NCBI RefSeq assembly: GCF_000712595.1
Contig: NZ_JOTN01000004.1
Span: 186,001-250,000 of the forward strand
DNA length: 64,000 nt
Direction: 5' to 3'
DNA from: Bacillus manliponensis
Lineage (GTDB): Bacteria > Bacillota > Bacilli > Bacillales > Bacillaceae_G
In this document: positions 26,021 to 35,643 of the stretch, in pieces
How positions within the stretch are numbered: position 1 is the first letter of the stretch
Layout: each line of letters opens with the position of its first letter
Made by a program: the position numbers and the translations under genes
The notes under the pieces: model-generated
Seen by the model: the letters and a program-made list of their open reading frames with translations, nothing else
Database searches by the model: none
Told to the model about the DNA's origin: nothing

Positions 26021-26929
26021 TTGAAACAGGAAAGATCGATTGCGTTGCCGTTAGCGATTTCTATTATTGCCATTTCGTTTGCTGCTATTTTCGTTAAATT
26101 ATCATCAGCACCGTCATCTATTTTAAGTATGTACCGTTTATGGATTGCGGTTCTTTTATTGCTTCCGGTCGCTTGGATGAAGCGGGAGGAATTTAAGTGG
26201 ATTGAGAGGAAAGATTGGTTGTTTTTAGCTGGATCTGGATTCTTTTTAGCGCTTCATTTTCTTCTTTGGTTTGCATCATTAAAGTTCACAACTGTAGCAA
26301 GTTCTACAATGATTTTAGCACTTCAGCCAATTATTTCGTTAATTGGTGGTTTTTTTCTGTTTAAAGAAAGAACAACGGTTACTGCTATATTAACAATGGG
26401 GGTTGCGATTTTTGGAGTAGCCTTTATTGCTTGGGGAGATATCGGCTTAAGTGAGCAAGCGCTCTTTGGAGATATTTTGTCCTTTTTCAGTGTGATTGCA
26501 GTTGTTGGCTATTTATTCATTGGACAGACGACAGTGAAAAAGGTGTCACACTGGATTTATAGCTTTACGGTGTTTGCATTTGCAGCGTTATTTTTAACGG
26601 TGTATAACATCGCATTAAGTATTCCGTTTACCGGTTATTCTTCATGGGATTGGTCAATGTTTTTCTTACTTGCAACAGTGCCAACTTTATCAAATATGAT
26701 TCATAATTGGCTATTAAATTATGTGAATGCGACAACAATCTCGATGAGTATTTTAGGAGAACCTGTTGGAGCGACGATTCTTGCTTTCTTCTTATTAGGA
26801 GAAACATTAAATATGATGCAAGTAATTGGAAGCATGCTCGTACTTCTTGGAGTATCAATTTTCTTAATGCAACAGCAAAAAGGAATGGGAAAGGCGCTGC
26901 ATACGCAAAAAACGGAACATTATAGTTAA
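26021..26929 (+). CDS. EamA/DMT family transporter
   Basis: 302 residues, TTG start 6-7 bases after AGGAGG. Ten hydrophobic segments in two homologous five-helix halves, the first starting LAISIIAISFAAIFVKLS with the typical SSAPSSILSMYRLWIA loop, the second starting GDILSFFSVIAVVGYLFIG. The signature FASLKFTTVASSTMILALQP is typical of EamA domains. Members export amino acids and other metabolites or act as permeases of unknown substrate. A basic tail of about 25 residues follows the last helix. Its stop overlaps the convergent Ig-fold gene by four bases. Confidence 0.88.
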   Translation: MKQERSIALPLAISIIAISFAAIFVKLSSAPSSILSMYRLWIAVLLLLPVAWMKREEFKWIERKDWLFLAGSGFFLALHFLLWFASLKFTTVASSTMILALQPIISLIGGFFLFKERTTVTAILTMGVAIFGVAFIAWGDIGLSEQALFGDILSFFSVIAVVGYLFIGQTTVKKVSHWIYSFTVFAFAALFLTVYNIALSIPFTGYSSWDWSMFFLLATVPTLSNMIHNWLLNYVNATTISMSILGEPVGATILAFFLLGETLNMMQVIGSMLVLLGVSIFLMQQQKGMGKALHTQKTEHYS

Positions 26930-27306
26930 TCACGCTTTGTCATATAAGGTTGGACGTGAACGATACATAAATCACGGAAACCGTTATCTGCTGTTGTAGC
27001 GATAAGTACTGCTTGCCCTGCTTGTTTACCAGTTACAGTTGCGGTATTTCCTTGAACTTTCATAGAAGCGATATGAGGGTGCATGTTCTTCCAAGTGATT
27101 TTTGTGTTTGTGGCGTGCAAAGGGAGAACGGCAGCACTAACGCTTACTGTATGACCAATTTTTACTTTTAACTTTTCTAAATTCACGTATATACCTATAA
27201 CAGGTGTAACAGAAGAGGGCAGGGAGCTATGATAGTTAGGAGTCTTATATATTTTTGCATAGGAAGTAGCTATGCGAGAAGAAAGCTTGGATTGTAAAGG
27301 TGTCAT
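26926..27306 (-). CDS. small Ig-like (BIG2-type) domain protein
   Basis: 126 residues, ATG 10 bases after AAAGGAG. Residues 35-118 form one bacterial Ig-like fold: VIGIYVNLEKLKVKIGHTVS, then VLPLHATNTKITWKNMHP and GNTATVTGKQAGQAVLIATT. No signal peptide, membrane anchor or cell-wall sorting motif is visible, which is odd for a domain found mostly on surface proteins. The N-terminal 30 residues are basic and Ser/Tyr-rich. It could be a spore-associated protein put in place without the Sec system, but nothing proves this. Gene ends converge with a four-base overlap on the EamA gene. Confidence 0.75.
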   Translation of the reverse strand: MTPLQSKLSSRIATSYAKIYKTPNYHSSLPSSVTPVIGIYVNLEKLKVKIGHTVSVSAAVLPLHATNTKITWKNMHPHIASMKVQGNTATVTGKQAGQAVLIATTADNGFRDLCIVHVQPYMTKRD

Positions 27307-27430
27307 CGTATTGTTCTCTCCTTTCTATTTCGTTTCTTTAATTCCACTATATATACGTAGTGTTAGCGAGAATTTAACGAAATATAAAGAATTTGTTAAG
27401 TTTAGGAAAAAAATTGTCGAACAATAAAGA

Positions 27431-27475
27431 AAGCCGTAAGCACCTCCTAGGAGAAATTTACGGCTTTTTTTTTAT
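27431..27475 (-). terminator. putP terminator
   Basis: Stem GCCGTAA / TTACGGC with a loop containing a second small palindrome (CTCCTAGGAG), directly after the putP stop. T-runs flank both sides. Confidence 0.8.
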
Positions 27476-28936
27476 TTACTGCGTTTGTTCAAATTCTTCA
27501 AATTGTTGCTGTACTTCTTTTGATGGTTTCGTTAATAAGCTTACAATGATAATTGCGATTAAGCTTGCTGCAAAACCAGGAATCATTTCGTATAAAAATC
27601 CTTTTAAATATGCAGATTGTGTCCAAAAAATAACTGTCGTTGCACCGACAATCATACCAGCTAGTGCGCCCCATTTCGTCATGCGCTTCCAGTATAAGCT
27701 AAGTAATATAACAGGACCGAATGAAGAACCGAAACCAGCCCATGCATAGCCAACAAGTGCTAAAATTGTATCGTTTTGTTTAAAGGCAAGAGCAATACCA
27801 ATAAGTGCAACACCAAGTACGGCCATTCTTCCAACAAACACAAGCTCGCGGTCAGATGCGGAGCGCTTAAAGAATGTACGGTATAAATCTTCAGTTACAG
27901 CACTTGATGTAACAAGAAGCTGTGATGAAATAGTACTCATAATCGCTGCTAAAATTGCTGCTAACAGGAATCCTGTAATAAGTGGATGGAATAAAATTTC
28001 TCCAAGTTTTAAAAATACAGTTTCAGGATCTTTTAATGTCATACCTTCTTGTGAGAAGTACGCGATCCCAATCAGACCTGTAAACATAGCACCAATGATG
28101 GAGAAAATCATCCAGCTCATGCCGATGCGGCGAGCGCTTTTAATTTCTTTTACAGATGAAATTGCCATAAAGCGAACGATAATGTGAGGTTGTCCAACAT
28201 AACCAAGACCCCAAGCGAATAAAGAAATAATGCCAAGTATAGAAGTTCCTTCAAAAATATCAAGTAGTTTTGGATCAATCGATTGAATTGTATCAAATGC
28301 AGACCCAAGCCCATTTACATTCATAATTGTAACAACAGGAACAAGAATAAGTGCGATAACCATAATAATGCCTTGTACAAAGTCTGTCCAACTTACTGCT
28401 AAGAAGCCGCCAAATAATGTATAGGCAACAACAACAGCAGCGACGATGAATAGACCTGTATGATAGTCCATTCCAAATGTAGTGCGGAATAAAACAGCAC
28501 CTGATACGAGTCCGGAAGATACATAAAAAGTAAAGAAAATCATAATAACCAGCCCGGAAACAAGACGTAACAGATGAGATTTGTCATGAAAACGATGTTC
28601 TAAAAATTCAGGAATTGTAATAGAATTGTTTGCAAGTTCTGAGTAGGTACGTAAGCGAGGAGCGACATATAACCAGTTTGCGTAGGCGCCAAGAGTTAAT
28701 CCAATGGCAATCCAACTGCTGCTCAGTCCAGTTGCAAACATTGCACCGGGTAATCCCATTAAAAGCCAGCCACTCATGTCAGAAGCTCCTGCACTTAATG
28801 CAGTAACTGCGGGACCTAATGTACGACCACCAAGCATATAATCTGTTAAGTTGGATGTTCGCTTGTAGGCAAAATAGCCAATTACGAGCATCCCGATCAT
28901 GTAGATCGAAATGGAAATTAAAATTTGCGTATCCAT
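27476..28936 (-). CDS. putP: sodium/proline symporter PutP
   Basis: 486 residues, ATG 8 bases after AAAGGGG. About 13 membrane helices, beginning ILISISIYMIGMLVIGYFAY, with SSS-family features: RTSNLTDYMLGGRTLGP, the unwound first helix region ALSAGASDMSGWLLMGLPGA, TIPEFLEHRFHDKS and ISSQLLVTSSAVTEDLYRTF (Na2-site Ser/Thr). Imports proline with sodium for nutrition or osmoprotection; OpuE of B. subtilis is a close relative, so the precise role is undecided. It is a single gene. The 350 bp upstream to the trp leader is AT-rich with no other gene. Confidence 0.92.
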   Translation of the reverse strand: MDTQILISISIYMIGMLVIGYFAYKRTSNLTDYMLGGRTLGPAVTALSAGASDMSGWLLMGLPGAMFATGLSSSWIAIGLTLGAYANWLYVAPRLRTYSELANNSITIPEFLEHRFHDKSHLLRLVSGLVIMIFFTFYVSSGLVSGAVLFRTTFGMDYHTGLFIVAAVVVAYTLFGGFLAVSWTDFVQGIIMVIALILVPVVTIMNVNGLGSAFDTIQSIDPKLLDIFEGTSILGIISLFAWGLGYVGQPHIIVRFMAISSVKEIKSARRIGMSWMIFSIIGAMFTGLIGIAYFSQEGMTLKDPETVFLKLGEILFHPLITGFLLAAILAAIMSTISSQLLVTSSAVTEDLYRTFFKRSASDRELVFVGRMAVLGVALIGIALAFKQNDTILALVGYAWAGFGSSFGPVILLSLYWKRMTKWGALAGMIVGATTVIFWTQSAYLKGFLYEMIPGFAASLIAIIIVSLLTKPSKEVQQQFEEFEQTQ

Positions 28937-29283
28937 TTGTAAATCCCCTTTCTAAGTCTTCTCTTTTGATGAATTGCATAAATATAATGTAACATGATAA
29001 TTCTGAAAAATCTATATACAAATAAGAATTTTCAGAATTGTAAGCGTTTTTGAGGTGCTTTTTATTTTTGTGATATATCATAATCTATTTGTTTTTATGT
29101 GTTTTAAACTTATATTCCCTCTATTTCCAACTATAACCTGGAGAGTATATAGGAAATTAAAAAATAGATTTTCGTACTGCAGATACATAAAATGAATAGA
29201 GTATTTATTATATTTACATAAAAATAGGTTGTTTTGTCAATATAATATTGAATGTACAGAAAATTTTTTTTAGGAAAAAGGTA

Positions 29284-29313
29284 TTGACTTTTAGAAAAAT
29301 AAAATCATATAAT
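29284..29313 (+). promoter_or_regulatory. SigA-type promoter of the trp leader
   Basis: TTGACT (29284-29289), 18-base spacer, TATAAT (29308-29313). It is placed about 15-20 bases before the first T-box stem I. Confidence 0.85.
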
Positions 29314-29324
29314 GAGTTCAACTT

Positions 29325-29590
29325 AAAAAAGTGAGCGTTGATGAAGAAGAGTAAATATTGCGGATATTTCAGAGAGCTGATGGTTGGTGCGAATCAGTAT
29401 GGATGTAATATTGAATGGGCTTCGGAGCTTCCAAACCGAAACGTAAGGAGTAGGCTTTGGCGAAAAGATCTCATCGTTACAAGAGACACGTATTATAATC
29501 GATACGGTAAAGTGCGTTACTTTTGTAACGAATTAAGGTGGCACCACGGGAGTTCCCGTCCTTTTTATAGGACAGGACTCCCTTTTTGTT
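29325..29590 (+). promoter_or_regulatory. T-box leader 1 of the trp operon (tRNA-Trp sensing)
   Basis: Stem I with the AG-bulge AGAGAGCTGATGGTTGGTGC, candidate specifier codon UGG at 29416-29418 in GAATGGGCTTCGGAG, T-box core AAGGTGGCACCACGGG at 29535-29550, and terminator stem GGGAGT..CCCGTCC / GGACAGGACTCCC followed by TTTTT (29548-29587). Uncharged tRNA-Trp should favour the antiterminator. The UGGC bulge (29539-29542) is fully complementary to the GCCA end of a tRNA with discriminator G, as in Bacillus tRNA-Trp. Confidence 0.92.
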
Positions 29591-29624
29591 TTGCAAAAAA
29601 GAATAGAGAAAATCGATGAGTAAG

Positions 29625-29875
29625 AAGAGTATGTATATAATAGGCGCTTCAGAGAGCTGGGATTAGGTGAGAGCCCAGTGCGATACGATATACAGAATGG
29701 GCTTACGAGAGGTATGCTGAACGAATAGTAGGTATACACGGGTTCCGCCGTTACAAGGATAGGGTATAATATTGTACCTGAACAAAGCGGGATGCTATGC
29801 ATCCAATAAGAGGTGGTACCGCGGTAAAAATTTATCGTCCTCTGCATATTTAGATATGCAGAGGGCGTTTTTTAT
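29625..29875 (+). promoter_or_regulatory. T-box leader 2 of the trp operon, in tandem
   Basis: Second complete T-box directly after the first: AGAGAGCTGGG stem I, candidate specifier UGG at 29698-29700 in GAATGGGCTTACGAG, T-box core AAGAGGTGGTACCGCGG (29808-29824), terminator CGTCCTCTGCATAT / ATATGCAGAGGGCG plus T-run (29836-29873). Its discriminator-pairing bulge is UGGU, which would make a G-U wobble with G73 of tRNA-Trp. Two T-boxes in series multiply the dependence of transcription on tRNA charging. Tandem T-boxes ahead of trp are known in the B. cereus group. Confidence 0.9.
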
Positions 29876-30034
29876 TTTATCCCGCATTAACGGGCTGTAA
29901 TACTCCCACCTCGAAACTTGAGAGAAAGCGAAGAAGTTTAGGTCGGAGATTAACAGCCCGTAAAAGCCCGATTCGTTCAACTAACAATCAGCGGGGGATG
30001 AAGAAAACCCCCACTGATTGAAGTTTCACTTTAT
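29876..30034 (+). repeat. bcr1-like repeat, full-length copy in the trp leader
   Basis: 159 bp bounded by TTTAT on both sides: TTTATCCCGCATTAACGGGC at the left end, CACTTTAT at the right. Contains internal palindromes (CCCGcattaaCGGG; CAATCAGCGGGGG..CCCCCACTGATTG). It starts immediately after the second T-box terminator and stops two bases before the trpE ribosome site, so it is transcribed into the trp mRNA. Confidence 0.85.
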
Positions 30035-30051
30035 AGAGGAGCTGAGAAGAT

Positions 30052-31470
30052 ATGTTAACAAAAGAAGAGTTTCTAACGAGAAAAGAAAATGGAGAGACGT
30101 TTCTCATCGTGCAAGAAGAAGAAGGCGACAGCGTAACACCAATTACACTGTACCGGCGCATGAAAGGTGAGAAAAAGTTTTTATTAGAAAGTTCGCAGCT
30201 ACATCACGATCAAGGGCGTTATTCCTATTTAGGATGTAATCCATATGGTGAAATAAAAAGTGACGGGAGAACTGTAGAAATAACGAAGGAAGGTGTTTCC
30301 GAAGTAAGAGAAGCACATGTTTTAAAAGTATTAGAAGGGATGTTAGTAACGAATAGGTTTGAAAGTTTATTCCCATTTTGCGGCGGTGCGGTTGGTTACA
30401 TTGGTTATGATGTCATTCGTCAGTATGAGCACATCGGGGATGAGCTGGAGGATTCCTTACAAATCCCAGAAGTGCATTTGCTCCTTTATCGTCAATTTGT
30501 TGTATATGACCATGTAAAACAAAAAGTGTCGTTAGTATATGTGTATAAAAATACAGACTCTTTAACTTATGAAGAAATATATGAAGAGATGGAAGCTTAC
30601 AAACGAGAGTTATTATATGACCGAGAAACATGCGAACAGGATCGTGTATTTTCTTTATCGTTCACATCTGTGACGACAGAAGAGGCATTTTGTGAAATGG
30701 TGGAGAAAGCGAAAGAACATATTCGAGCGGGAGACATTTTTCAAGTAGTATTATCGCAACGTTTGCAAAGTGAGTTTGTTGGAAATCCATTTCAATTATA
30801 CAGGAAGCTTCGCACGGCAAATCCTTCCCCTTACATGTTTTATATTGATTTCGAGGAGTATGTTGTACTTGGTTCATCACCAGAAAGCTTAATTGCGGTA
30901 AGAGGGGATGAAGTGATGACAAATCCAATTGCCGGAACGAGAGCTAGGGGGAAAACGAGAGAAGAAGATGAACAAATTGCAAAAGAATTGCTTGCAAATG
31001 AAAAAGAGCGAGCAGAACATATGATGCTTGTTGATTTAGGACGAAACGATATTGGCAGGGTGAGTGAAGTAAGTTCTGTTGCTCTTCGAAAATATATGAA
31101 GGTAGAAAAATTTTCTCATGTGATGCACATTGTATCTGAAGTTTACGGAATATTAAGAGAAAATAAGAGTGGATTTGATGCATTAGCCCATTGCTTACCT
31201 GCTGGAACAGTATCAGGTGCTCCAAAAATTAGGGCGATGGGAATTATAAATGACCTTGAAACAGAGAAGAGAAATGTATACGGCGGTGCAGTTGGATATG
31301 TTTCTTTTTCAGGAGATATGGATATGGCACTAGCAATACGCACGATGGTTGTAAAAGATGGAACTGCATATGTGCAAGCGGGAGCGGGCGTTGTATATGA
31401 CTCTGATCCAAAGGCAGAGTATGAAGAAACATTACACAAAGCGAAAGCACTTTTAGAGGTGATGAAATGA
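30052..31470 (+). CDS. trpE: anthranilate synthase component I
   Basis: 472 residues, ATG 10 bases after GAGGAG. Converts chorismate and ammonia (from TrpG) to anthranilate, the committed step of tryptophan synthesis. Tryptophan feedback motif LLESSQ lies near residue 46. Chorismate-binding core: HIRAGDIFQVVLSQRL, PYMFYIDFEEYVVLGSSPES, NPIAGTRARGKT, LVDLGRNDIGRV, PAGTVSGAPKIRAM and IRTMVVKDGTAYVQAGAGVV. Stop overlaps the trpG start (ATGA). Regulated by the tandem T-boxes upstream; no TRAP-binding triplet array is seen. Confidence 0.96.
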   Translation: MLTKEEFLTRKENGETFLIVQEEEGDSVTPITLYRRMKGEKKFLLESSQLHHDQGRYSYLGCNPYGEIKSDGRTVEITKEGVSEVREAHVLKVLEGMLVTNRFESLFPFCGGAVGYIGYDVIRQYEHIGDELEDSLQIPEVHLLLYRQFVVYDHVKQKVSLVYVYKNTDSLTYEEIYEEMEAYKRELLYDRETCEQDRVFSLSFTSVTTEEAFCEMVEKAKEHIRAGDIFQVVLSQRLQSEFVGNPFQLYRKLRTANPSPYMFYIDFEEYVVLGSSPESLIAVRGDEVMTNPIAGTRARGKTREEDEQIAKELLANEKERAEHMMLVDLGRNDIGRVSEVSSVALRKYMKVEKFSHVMHIVSEVYGILRENKSGFDALAHCLPAGTVSGAPKIRAMGIINDLETEKRNVYGGAVGYVSFSGDMDMALAIRTMVVKDGTAYVQAGAGVVYDSDPKAEYEETLHKAKALLEVMK

Positions 31471-32054
31471 TTGTTTTAATTGATAACTATGATTCATTCA
31501 CATATAACTTGTATCAATTGCTAGCAGCTCATAAGGAGCAAATTGTTGTACTTCGTAATGATGAAGTAACAATTCAGCAATTAGAGGAAATGAAACCCAA
31601 AGCAATTGTCCTATCTCCAGGTCCTGGTAAACCAGAGGATGCAGGCATTTGTGTTGATGTTGTAAAACATTTTTATAATCGTGTTCCGATTCTTGGTGTT
31701 TGTCTTGGTCATCAAGCGATTGTTACAGCTTTTGGTGGGAAAGTTGTAAGAGCAGAAAAGGTAAAACACGGAAAAACATCGCTTATAAAACATAACGGTA
31801 CAGCAATGTTTTCATACGCGAGGCAACCGCTTAGTGTGATGCGTTATCACTCGCTTGTAGCGGAAAGAAGTACGCTTCCAGCTTGTTTTGATGTACTCGC
31901 AACAGCGATGGATGACGGTGAAATTATGGCAGTCCGTCATAATTATTATCCGCTTTTTGGATTGCAATTTCATCCAGAATCGATTGCGACGGAAGAAGGC
32001 GCAAAATTAATCGAAGCATTTTTATCCGATGTGAAAGAGGGGGAACGTGTATGA
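31467..32054 (+). CDS. trpG: anthranilate synthase component II (glutamine amidotransferase)
   Basis: 195 residues, ATG overlapping trpE stop. Class I glutamine amidotransferase: oxyanion region [12 protein letters not shown], catalytic Cys79 in GVCLGHQAI, and His169/Glu171 in FHPESI. Supplies ammonia to TrpE. In B. subtilis the equivalent PabA lies in the folate operon and is shared; here a trpG-type gene is inside the trp operon. Whether it also serves p-aminobenzoate synthesis cannot be told. Overlaps trpD by ATGA. Confidence 0.95.
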   Translation: MIVLIDNYDSFTYNLYQLLAAHKEQIVVLRNDEVTIQQLEEMKPKAIVLSPGPGKPEDAGICVDVVKHFYNRVPILGVCLGHQAIVTAFGGKVVRAEKVKHGKTSLIKHNGTAMFSYARQPLSVMRYHSLVAERSTLPACFDVLATAMDDGEIMAVRHNYYPLFGLQFHPESIATEEGAKLIEAFLSDVKEGERV

Positions 32055-33076
32055 ATGAGTACATTCGTAAGTTGATAGAAGGCAAAGATTTAACGGAAAT
32101 AGAAAGTTATAAAGCTGGTCTTAAGTTATTAGAGGATGATGTAAGAGAAAGTGAAATTGCAGCGTTTTTAACATTGTTAAAAGCAAAAGGAGAAAATGCA
32201 GATGAAATGTACGGTCTTGTGCGTGCTCTTCGTGAAAAAGCAATTCCATTTTCCAAGGAAGTTATAGGAGCGATGGATAACTGTGGTACAGGCGGGGATG
32301 GTGCACAAACGTTTAACGTAAGCACAACAGCAGCTTTCGTATTAGCAGGAGCTGGAGTGAAAGTTGCAAAGCATGGAAACCGTGCTGTTTCTAGTAAAAC
32401 AGGAAGCGCAGATTTATTAGAGGAACTTGGCGTTAATATTACGTGCAGTGTCTCGCATATTGATAGCCTGCTTGAAAAGGTTGGAATTGCTTTCTTATTT
32501 GCACCAGCGATGCATCCTGCACTTAGCCGCATTATGAAAGTACGCAAAGAATTAAATGTACCAACAATCTTTAACTTAATTGGGCCATTAACAAATCCGG
32601 TTCAATTGGAGACGCAGTTTGTAGGGATTTATAAGCGTGATATGCTTCGCACTGTTGCAGAAGTACTGCAAAAGTTAGGGCGAAAACAAGCGGTTGTGGT
32701 CAATGGCAGTGGCTTTCTTGATGAAGCATCACTCCAAGGAGAAAATTACGCTGTCGTTTTAAAGCAAAATCAATTACAAGAAGTAGTTATTTCTCCTGAA
32801 GCATATGGCTTTTCAAAAGTTGATAATGAAAGTATTAAAGGTGGATCGGCAAAAGAAAATGCAGCGATAACGCTAAGCGTACTGCAAGGAGAACAAAGTG
32901 TATACCGTGATACGGTTCTATTGAATGCAGGGCTTGCCCTATTTGCAAATGGAAAAGCAGATACGATTGAAGAAGGGATAGAGTTTGCAACTGATAGCAT
33001 TGATTCTGGGAAGGCGCTTCAGAAGTTACACTTACTTCTTAAGGAAAGTCATAAAAAGTTAGAAAGGGTGAATTAA
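32051..33076 (+). CDS. trpD: anthranilate phosphoribosyltransferase
   Basis: 341 residues. Joins anthranilate to PRPP to give phosphoribosyl-anthranilate. Motifs: [17 protein letters not shown] (PRPP loop), [20 protein letters not shown] and [11 protein letters not shown]. Length equals the family standard of about 340. Translation coupled to trpG through an ATGA overlap; GAGGGGG upstream serves as ribosome site. Followed by trpC after one base. Confidence 0.96.
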   Translation: MNEYIRKLIEGKDLTEIESYKAGLKLLEDDVRESEIAAFLTLLKAKGENADEMYGLVRALREKAIPFSKEVIGAMDNCGTGGDGAQTFNVSTTAAFVLAGAGVKVAKHGNRAVSSKTGSADLLEELGVNITCSVSHIDSLLEKVGIAFLFAPAMHPALSRIMKVRKELNVPTIFNLIGPLTNPVQLETQFVGIYKRDMLRTVAEVLQKLGRKQAVVVNGSGFLDEASLQGENYAVVLKQNQLQEVVISPEAYGFSKVDNESIKGGSAKENAAITLSVLQGEQSVYRDTVLLNAGLALFANGKADTIEEGIEFATDSIDSGKALQKLHLLLKESHKKLERVN

Positions 33077-33077
33077 G

Positions 33078-33839
33078 ATGGAGACAATTTTAACAAAGAT
33101 TATTGAACAAAAGAAAAAAGAAGTAGCAGAATTGTATGAGGGATATACACCTGTACGGAAGGAACGACAAAAGCGTTCTCTCGTAAAGGCGCTCGAGACA
33201 TTTACTGTTATTGCAGAAATGAAGCGAGCCTCTCCGTCGAAAGGAGACATCAATTTACATGCTAACGTAAAAGAACAAGTAAAGCTATATGAAAAAGGCG
33301 GAGCAGGAGCTGTTTCAATTTTAACAGACGGACAATTTTTTAAAGGATCATTTCACGATTTGCAAACTGCAAGGGAACATGTAAACCTTCCGCTTCTTTG
33401 TAAGGATTTTATTATCGATGAAATTCAAATTGACCGGGCATACGAAGCAGGAGCGGACATTATTTTATTAATCGTAGCCGCATTATCAGAAGAAAGGTTA
33501 GTAGAGCTATATAACTATGTAAATGAGCTAGGTCTAGAAGCAATTGTCGAGGTGCATAACGAAGCGGAGTTAGAAGTGGCGATGAAACTACAGCCACATG
33601 TTATTGGGATTAATAATCGAAATTTAAAAACATTTGAAGTTGATTTACAAATAACTGAAACGCTTGGAAGAAAGTTAAACGAGCGAAACTTATGCTGGAT
33701 TAGTGAGAGTGGAGTTCATACAAAAGAAGATGTCATACGCGTTAAACAAGCAGGTGCAAATGGTATTCTTGTTGGAGAGGCATTTATGAAGGCTCCTTCT
33801 GTAAGCGACTTTTTCAACATGTTACAGGTGACATCATGA
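33078..33839 (+). CDS. trpC: indole-3-glycerol phosphate synthase
   Basis: 253 residues, a single-domain TrpC (not fused to TrpF). Closes carboxyphenylamino-deoxyribulose phosphate to indole-3-glycerol phosphate on a beta/alpha barrel. Motifs: [13 protein letters not shown] (catalytic Glu/Lys), [12 protein letters not shown] (catalytic Lys), [12 protein letters not shown] and [11 protein letters not shown]. Stop overlaps the trpF start by ATGA. Confidence 0.96.
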   Translation: METILTKIIEQKKKEVAELYEGYTPVRKERQKRSLVKALETFTVIAEMKRASPSKGDINLHANVKEQVKLYEKGGAGAVSILTDGQFFKGSFHDLQTAREHVNLPLLCKDFIIDEIQIDRAYEAGADIILLIVAALSEERLVELYNYVNELGLEAIVEVHNEAELEVAMKLQPHVIGINNRNLKTFEVDLQITETLGRKLNERNLCWISESGVHTKEDVIRVKQAGANGILVGEAFMKAPSVSDFFNMLQVTS

Positions 33840-34447
33840 AAGTAAAAATTTGCGGAATTACTGATATGGAAACAGCGCTTGCTGCATGTGAAGCGGGAGC
33901 AGATGCAGTTGGATTTGTCTTTGCGAAAAGTAAACGAGAGGTCACAAAAGAAAAGGCAAGGAAAATGATTGGAAAGCTTCCGAGTCATATTATGAAAGTT
34001 GGCATTTTCGTGAATGAATCTCCTGTAGAAATAGAACATACCGCATCGTATTGCGGATTAACACACGTGCAATTACACGGAGAGGAAGACAATAACCTTG
34101 TTAAAAATCTTAATATTCCGTCTATAAAAGCGCTTGGAATGCATACAAGTGCAGATGTGGAGCAAGCTGCGCGATATGAAACAGATTTTCTACTGTTTGA
34201 TAGTCCAAAAGAGAAATATTACGGAGGAAATGGGAAAACATTTTCTTGGGAAATCGTAAAAAATTTACCAGATGAATTAAGAAGAAAAAGCATATTAGCA
34301 GGTGGCTTACATGTAGGAAATGTTGCCGAAGCCATTGGCATTGTGAGACCGTACATGGTTGATGTAAGTAGCGGTGTTGAAACGAATGGGAAAAAAGATA
34401 TCGAGAAAATAAAACAGTTTATAAAAAAAGTGAAGGAGTGTTACTGA
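33836..34447 (+). CDS. trpF: phosphoribosylanthranilate isomerase
   Basis: 203 residues. Amadori rearrangement of phosphoribosyl-anthranilate. N-terminal [20 protein letters not shown] contains the catalytic Cys, [10 protein letters not shown] follows, and the catalytic Asp lies in LLFDSP. C-terminal phosphate-binding loop [14 protein letters not shown] and [13 protein letters not shown]. Stop TGA shares one base with the trpB ATG. Confidence 0.95.
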   Translation: MKVKICGITDMETALAACEAGADAVGFVFAKSKREVTKEKARKMIGKLPSHIMKVGIFVNESPVEIEHTASYCGLTHVQLHGEEDNNLVKNLNIPSIKALGMHTSADVEQAARYETDFLLFDSPKEKYYGGNGKTFSWEIVKNLPDELRRKSILAGGLHVGNVAEAIGIVRPYMVDVSSGVETNGKKDIEKIKQFIKKVKECY

Positions 34448-35640
34448 TGACATATGCATATCCAGATGAAAAGGGACATTACGGAATTTATGGAGGACGT
34501 TACGTACCAGAAACATTGATGCAATCTGTATTAGAACTAGAGAAAGCTTATGAAGAAGCGATGAAGGATGAAACGTTTCAGAACGAACTGCAGTATTATT
34601 TACAAACATATATCGGTAGAGAAACACCGCTTTATTTCGCAGAAAATTTAACAAATTACTGCGGCGGTGCCAAAATTTATTTGAAACGTGAAGATTTAAA
34701 TCATACAGGTGCTCACAAAATTAATAATACAATTGGGCAAGCGCTTCTTGCCGTTCGAATGGGCAAGAAAAAAGTAGTGGCCGAAACAGGGGCAGGTCAG
34801 CATGGCGTGGCAACAGCGACTGTTTGTGCGCTGCTTGGCTTAGAGTGTGTCATCTTTATGGGAGAAGAAGATGTAAAACGGCAAAAGTTAAATGTGTTTC
34901 GAATGGAGTTATTAGGAGCAAAAGTAGAAAGCGTTGCAGCAGGTAGCGGTACGTTAAAAGATGCAGTAAACGAGGCGCTTCGTTACTGGGTTGCTCATGT
35001 GCACGATACGCATTATGTCATGGGATCAGTTCTTGGGCCACATCCATTTCCGCAAATGGTTCGTGACTTCCAAAGTGTAATTGGGAGCGAAACGAAAAAA
35101 CAATACGCACAGTTAGAAGGGAAATTACCAGAAGCGGTTGTTGCGTGTATTGGCGGCGGAAGTAATGCGATGGGAATGTTCTACCCGTTTGTTGAGGACG
35201 AAGAAGTTGCGCTTTACGGCGTAGAAGCAGCGGGAAAAGGTGTTCATACGAAAGAGCACGCCGCAACGTTAACGAAAGGAAGTGTTGGTGTTTTACATGG
35301 CTCGATGATGTATCTTCTTCAAGACGGAGAAGGACAAATTCAAGAAGCGCATTCCATTTCCGCTGGTCTTGATTACCCAGGTGTTGGGCCTGAACATAGT
35401 TTATTGAAAGATATCGGTCGTGTTTCTTATCATTCCATTACGGATGAAGAAGCGCTTCAAGCGTTTCAGCTGTTAACAAGAAAAGAAGGAATTATCCCAG
35501 CATTAGAAAGCTCACATGCAGTTGCATATGCATTGAAATTAGCACCAAAAATGAAACGTGATGAAGGATTGGTTATTTGCTTATCTGGGCGCGGTGATAA
35601 AGATGTAGAGAGTGTACAACATTATATAAAAGGAGTGTAA
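34447..35640 (+). CDS. trpB: tryptophan synthase beta chain
   Basis: 397 residues from the ATG 8 bases after AAGGAG (a GTG at 34438 gives a longer frame but inferior spacing). PLP enzyme joining indole and serine. The Schiff-base lysine is Lys91 in [14 protein letters not shown], the phosphate loop is [10 protein letters not shown], and the entry motif is GRYVPETLM. Works in an alpha2beta2 complex with TrpA, encoded three bases downstream. Confidence 0.96.
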   Translation: MTYAYPDEKGHYGIYGGRYVPETLMQSVLELEKAYEEAMKDETFQNELQYYLQTYIGRETPLYFAENLTNYCGGAKIYLKREDLNHTGAHKINNTIGQALLAVRMGKKKVVAETGAGQHGVATATVCALLGLECVIFMGEEDVKRQKLNVFRMELLGAKVESVAAGSGTLKDAVNEALRYWVAHVHDTHYVMGSVLGPHPFPQMVRDFQSVIGSETKKQYAQLEGKLPEAVVACIGGGSNAMGMFYPFVEDEEVALYGVEAAGKGVHTKEHAATLTKGSVGVLHGSMMYLLQDGEGQIQEAHSISAGLDYPGVGPEHSLLKDIGRVSYHSITDEEALQAFQLLTRKEGIIPALESSHAVAYALKLAPKMKRDEGLVICLSGRGDKDVESVQHYIKGV

Positions 35641-35643
35641 AAA

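Noticed and set aside
29338-29619. 93-codon frame inside T-box leader 1 (and a 104-codon antisense frame)
   Set aside because: The sequence is fully explained by T-box structure; no ribosome site and no protein similarity.
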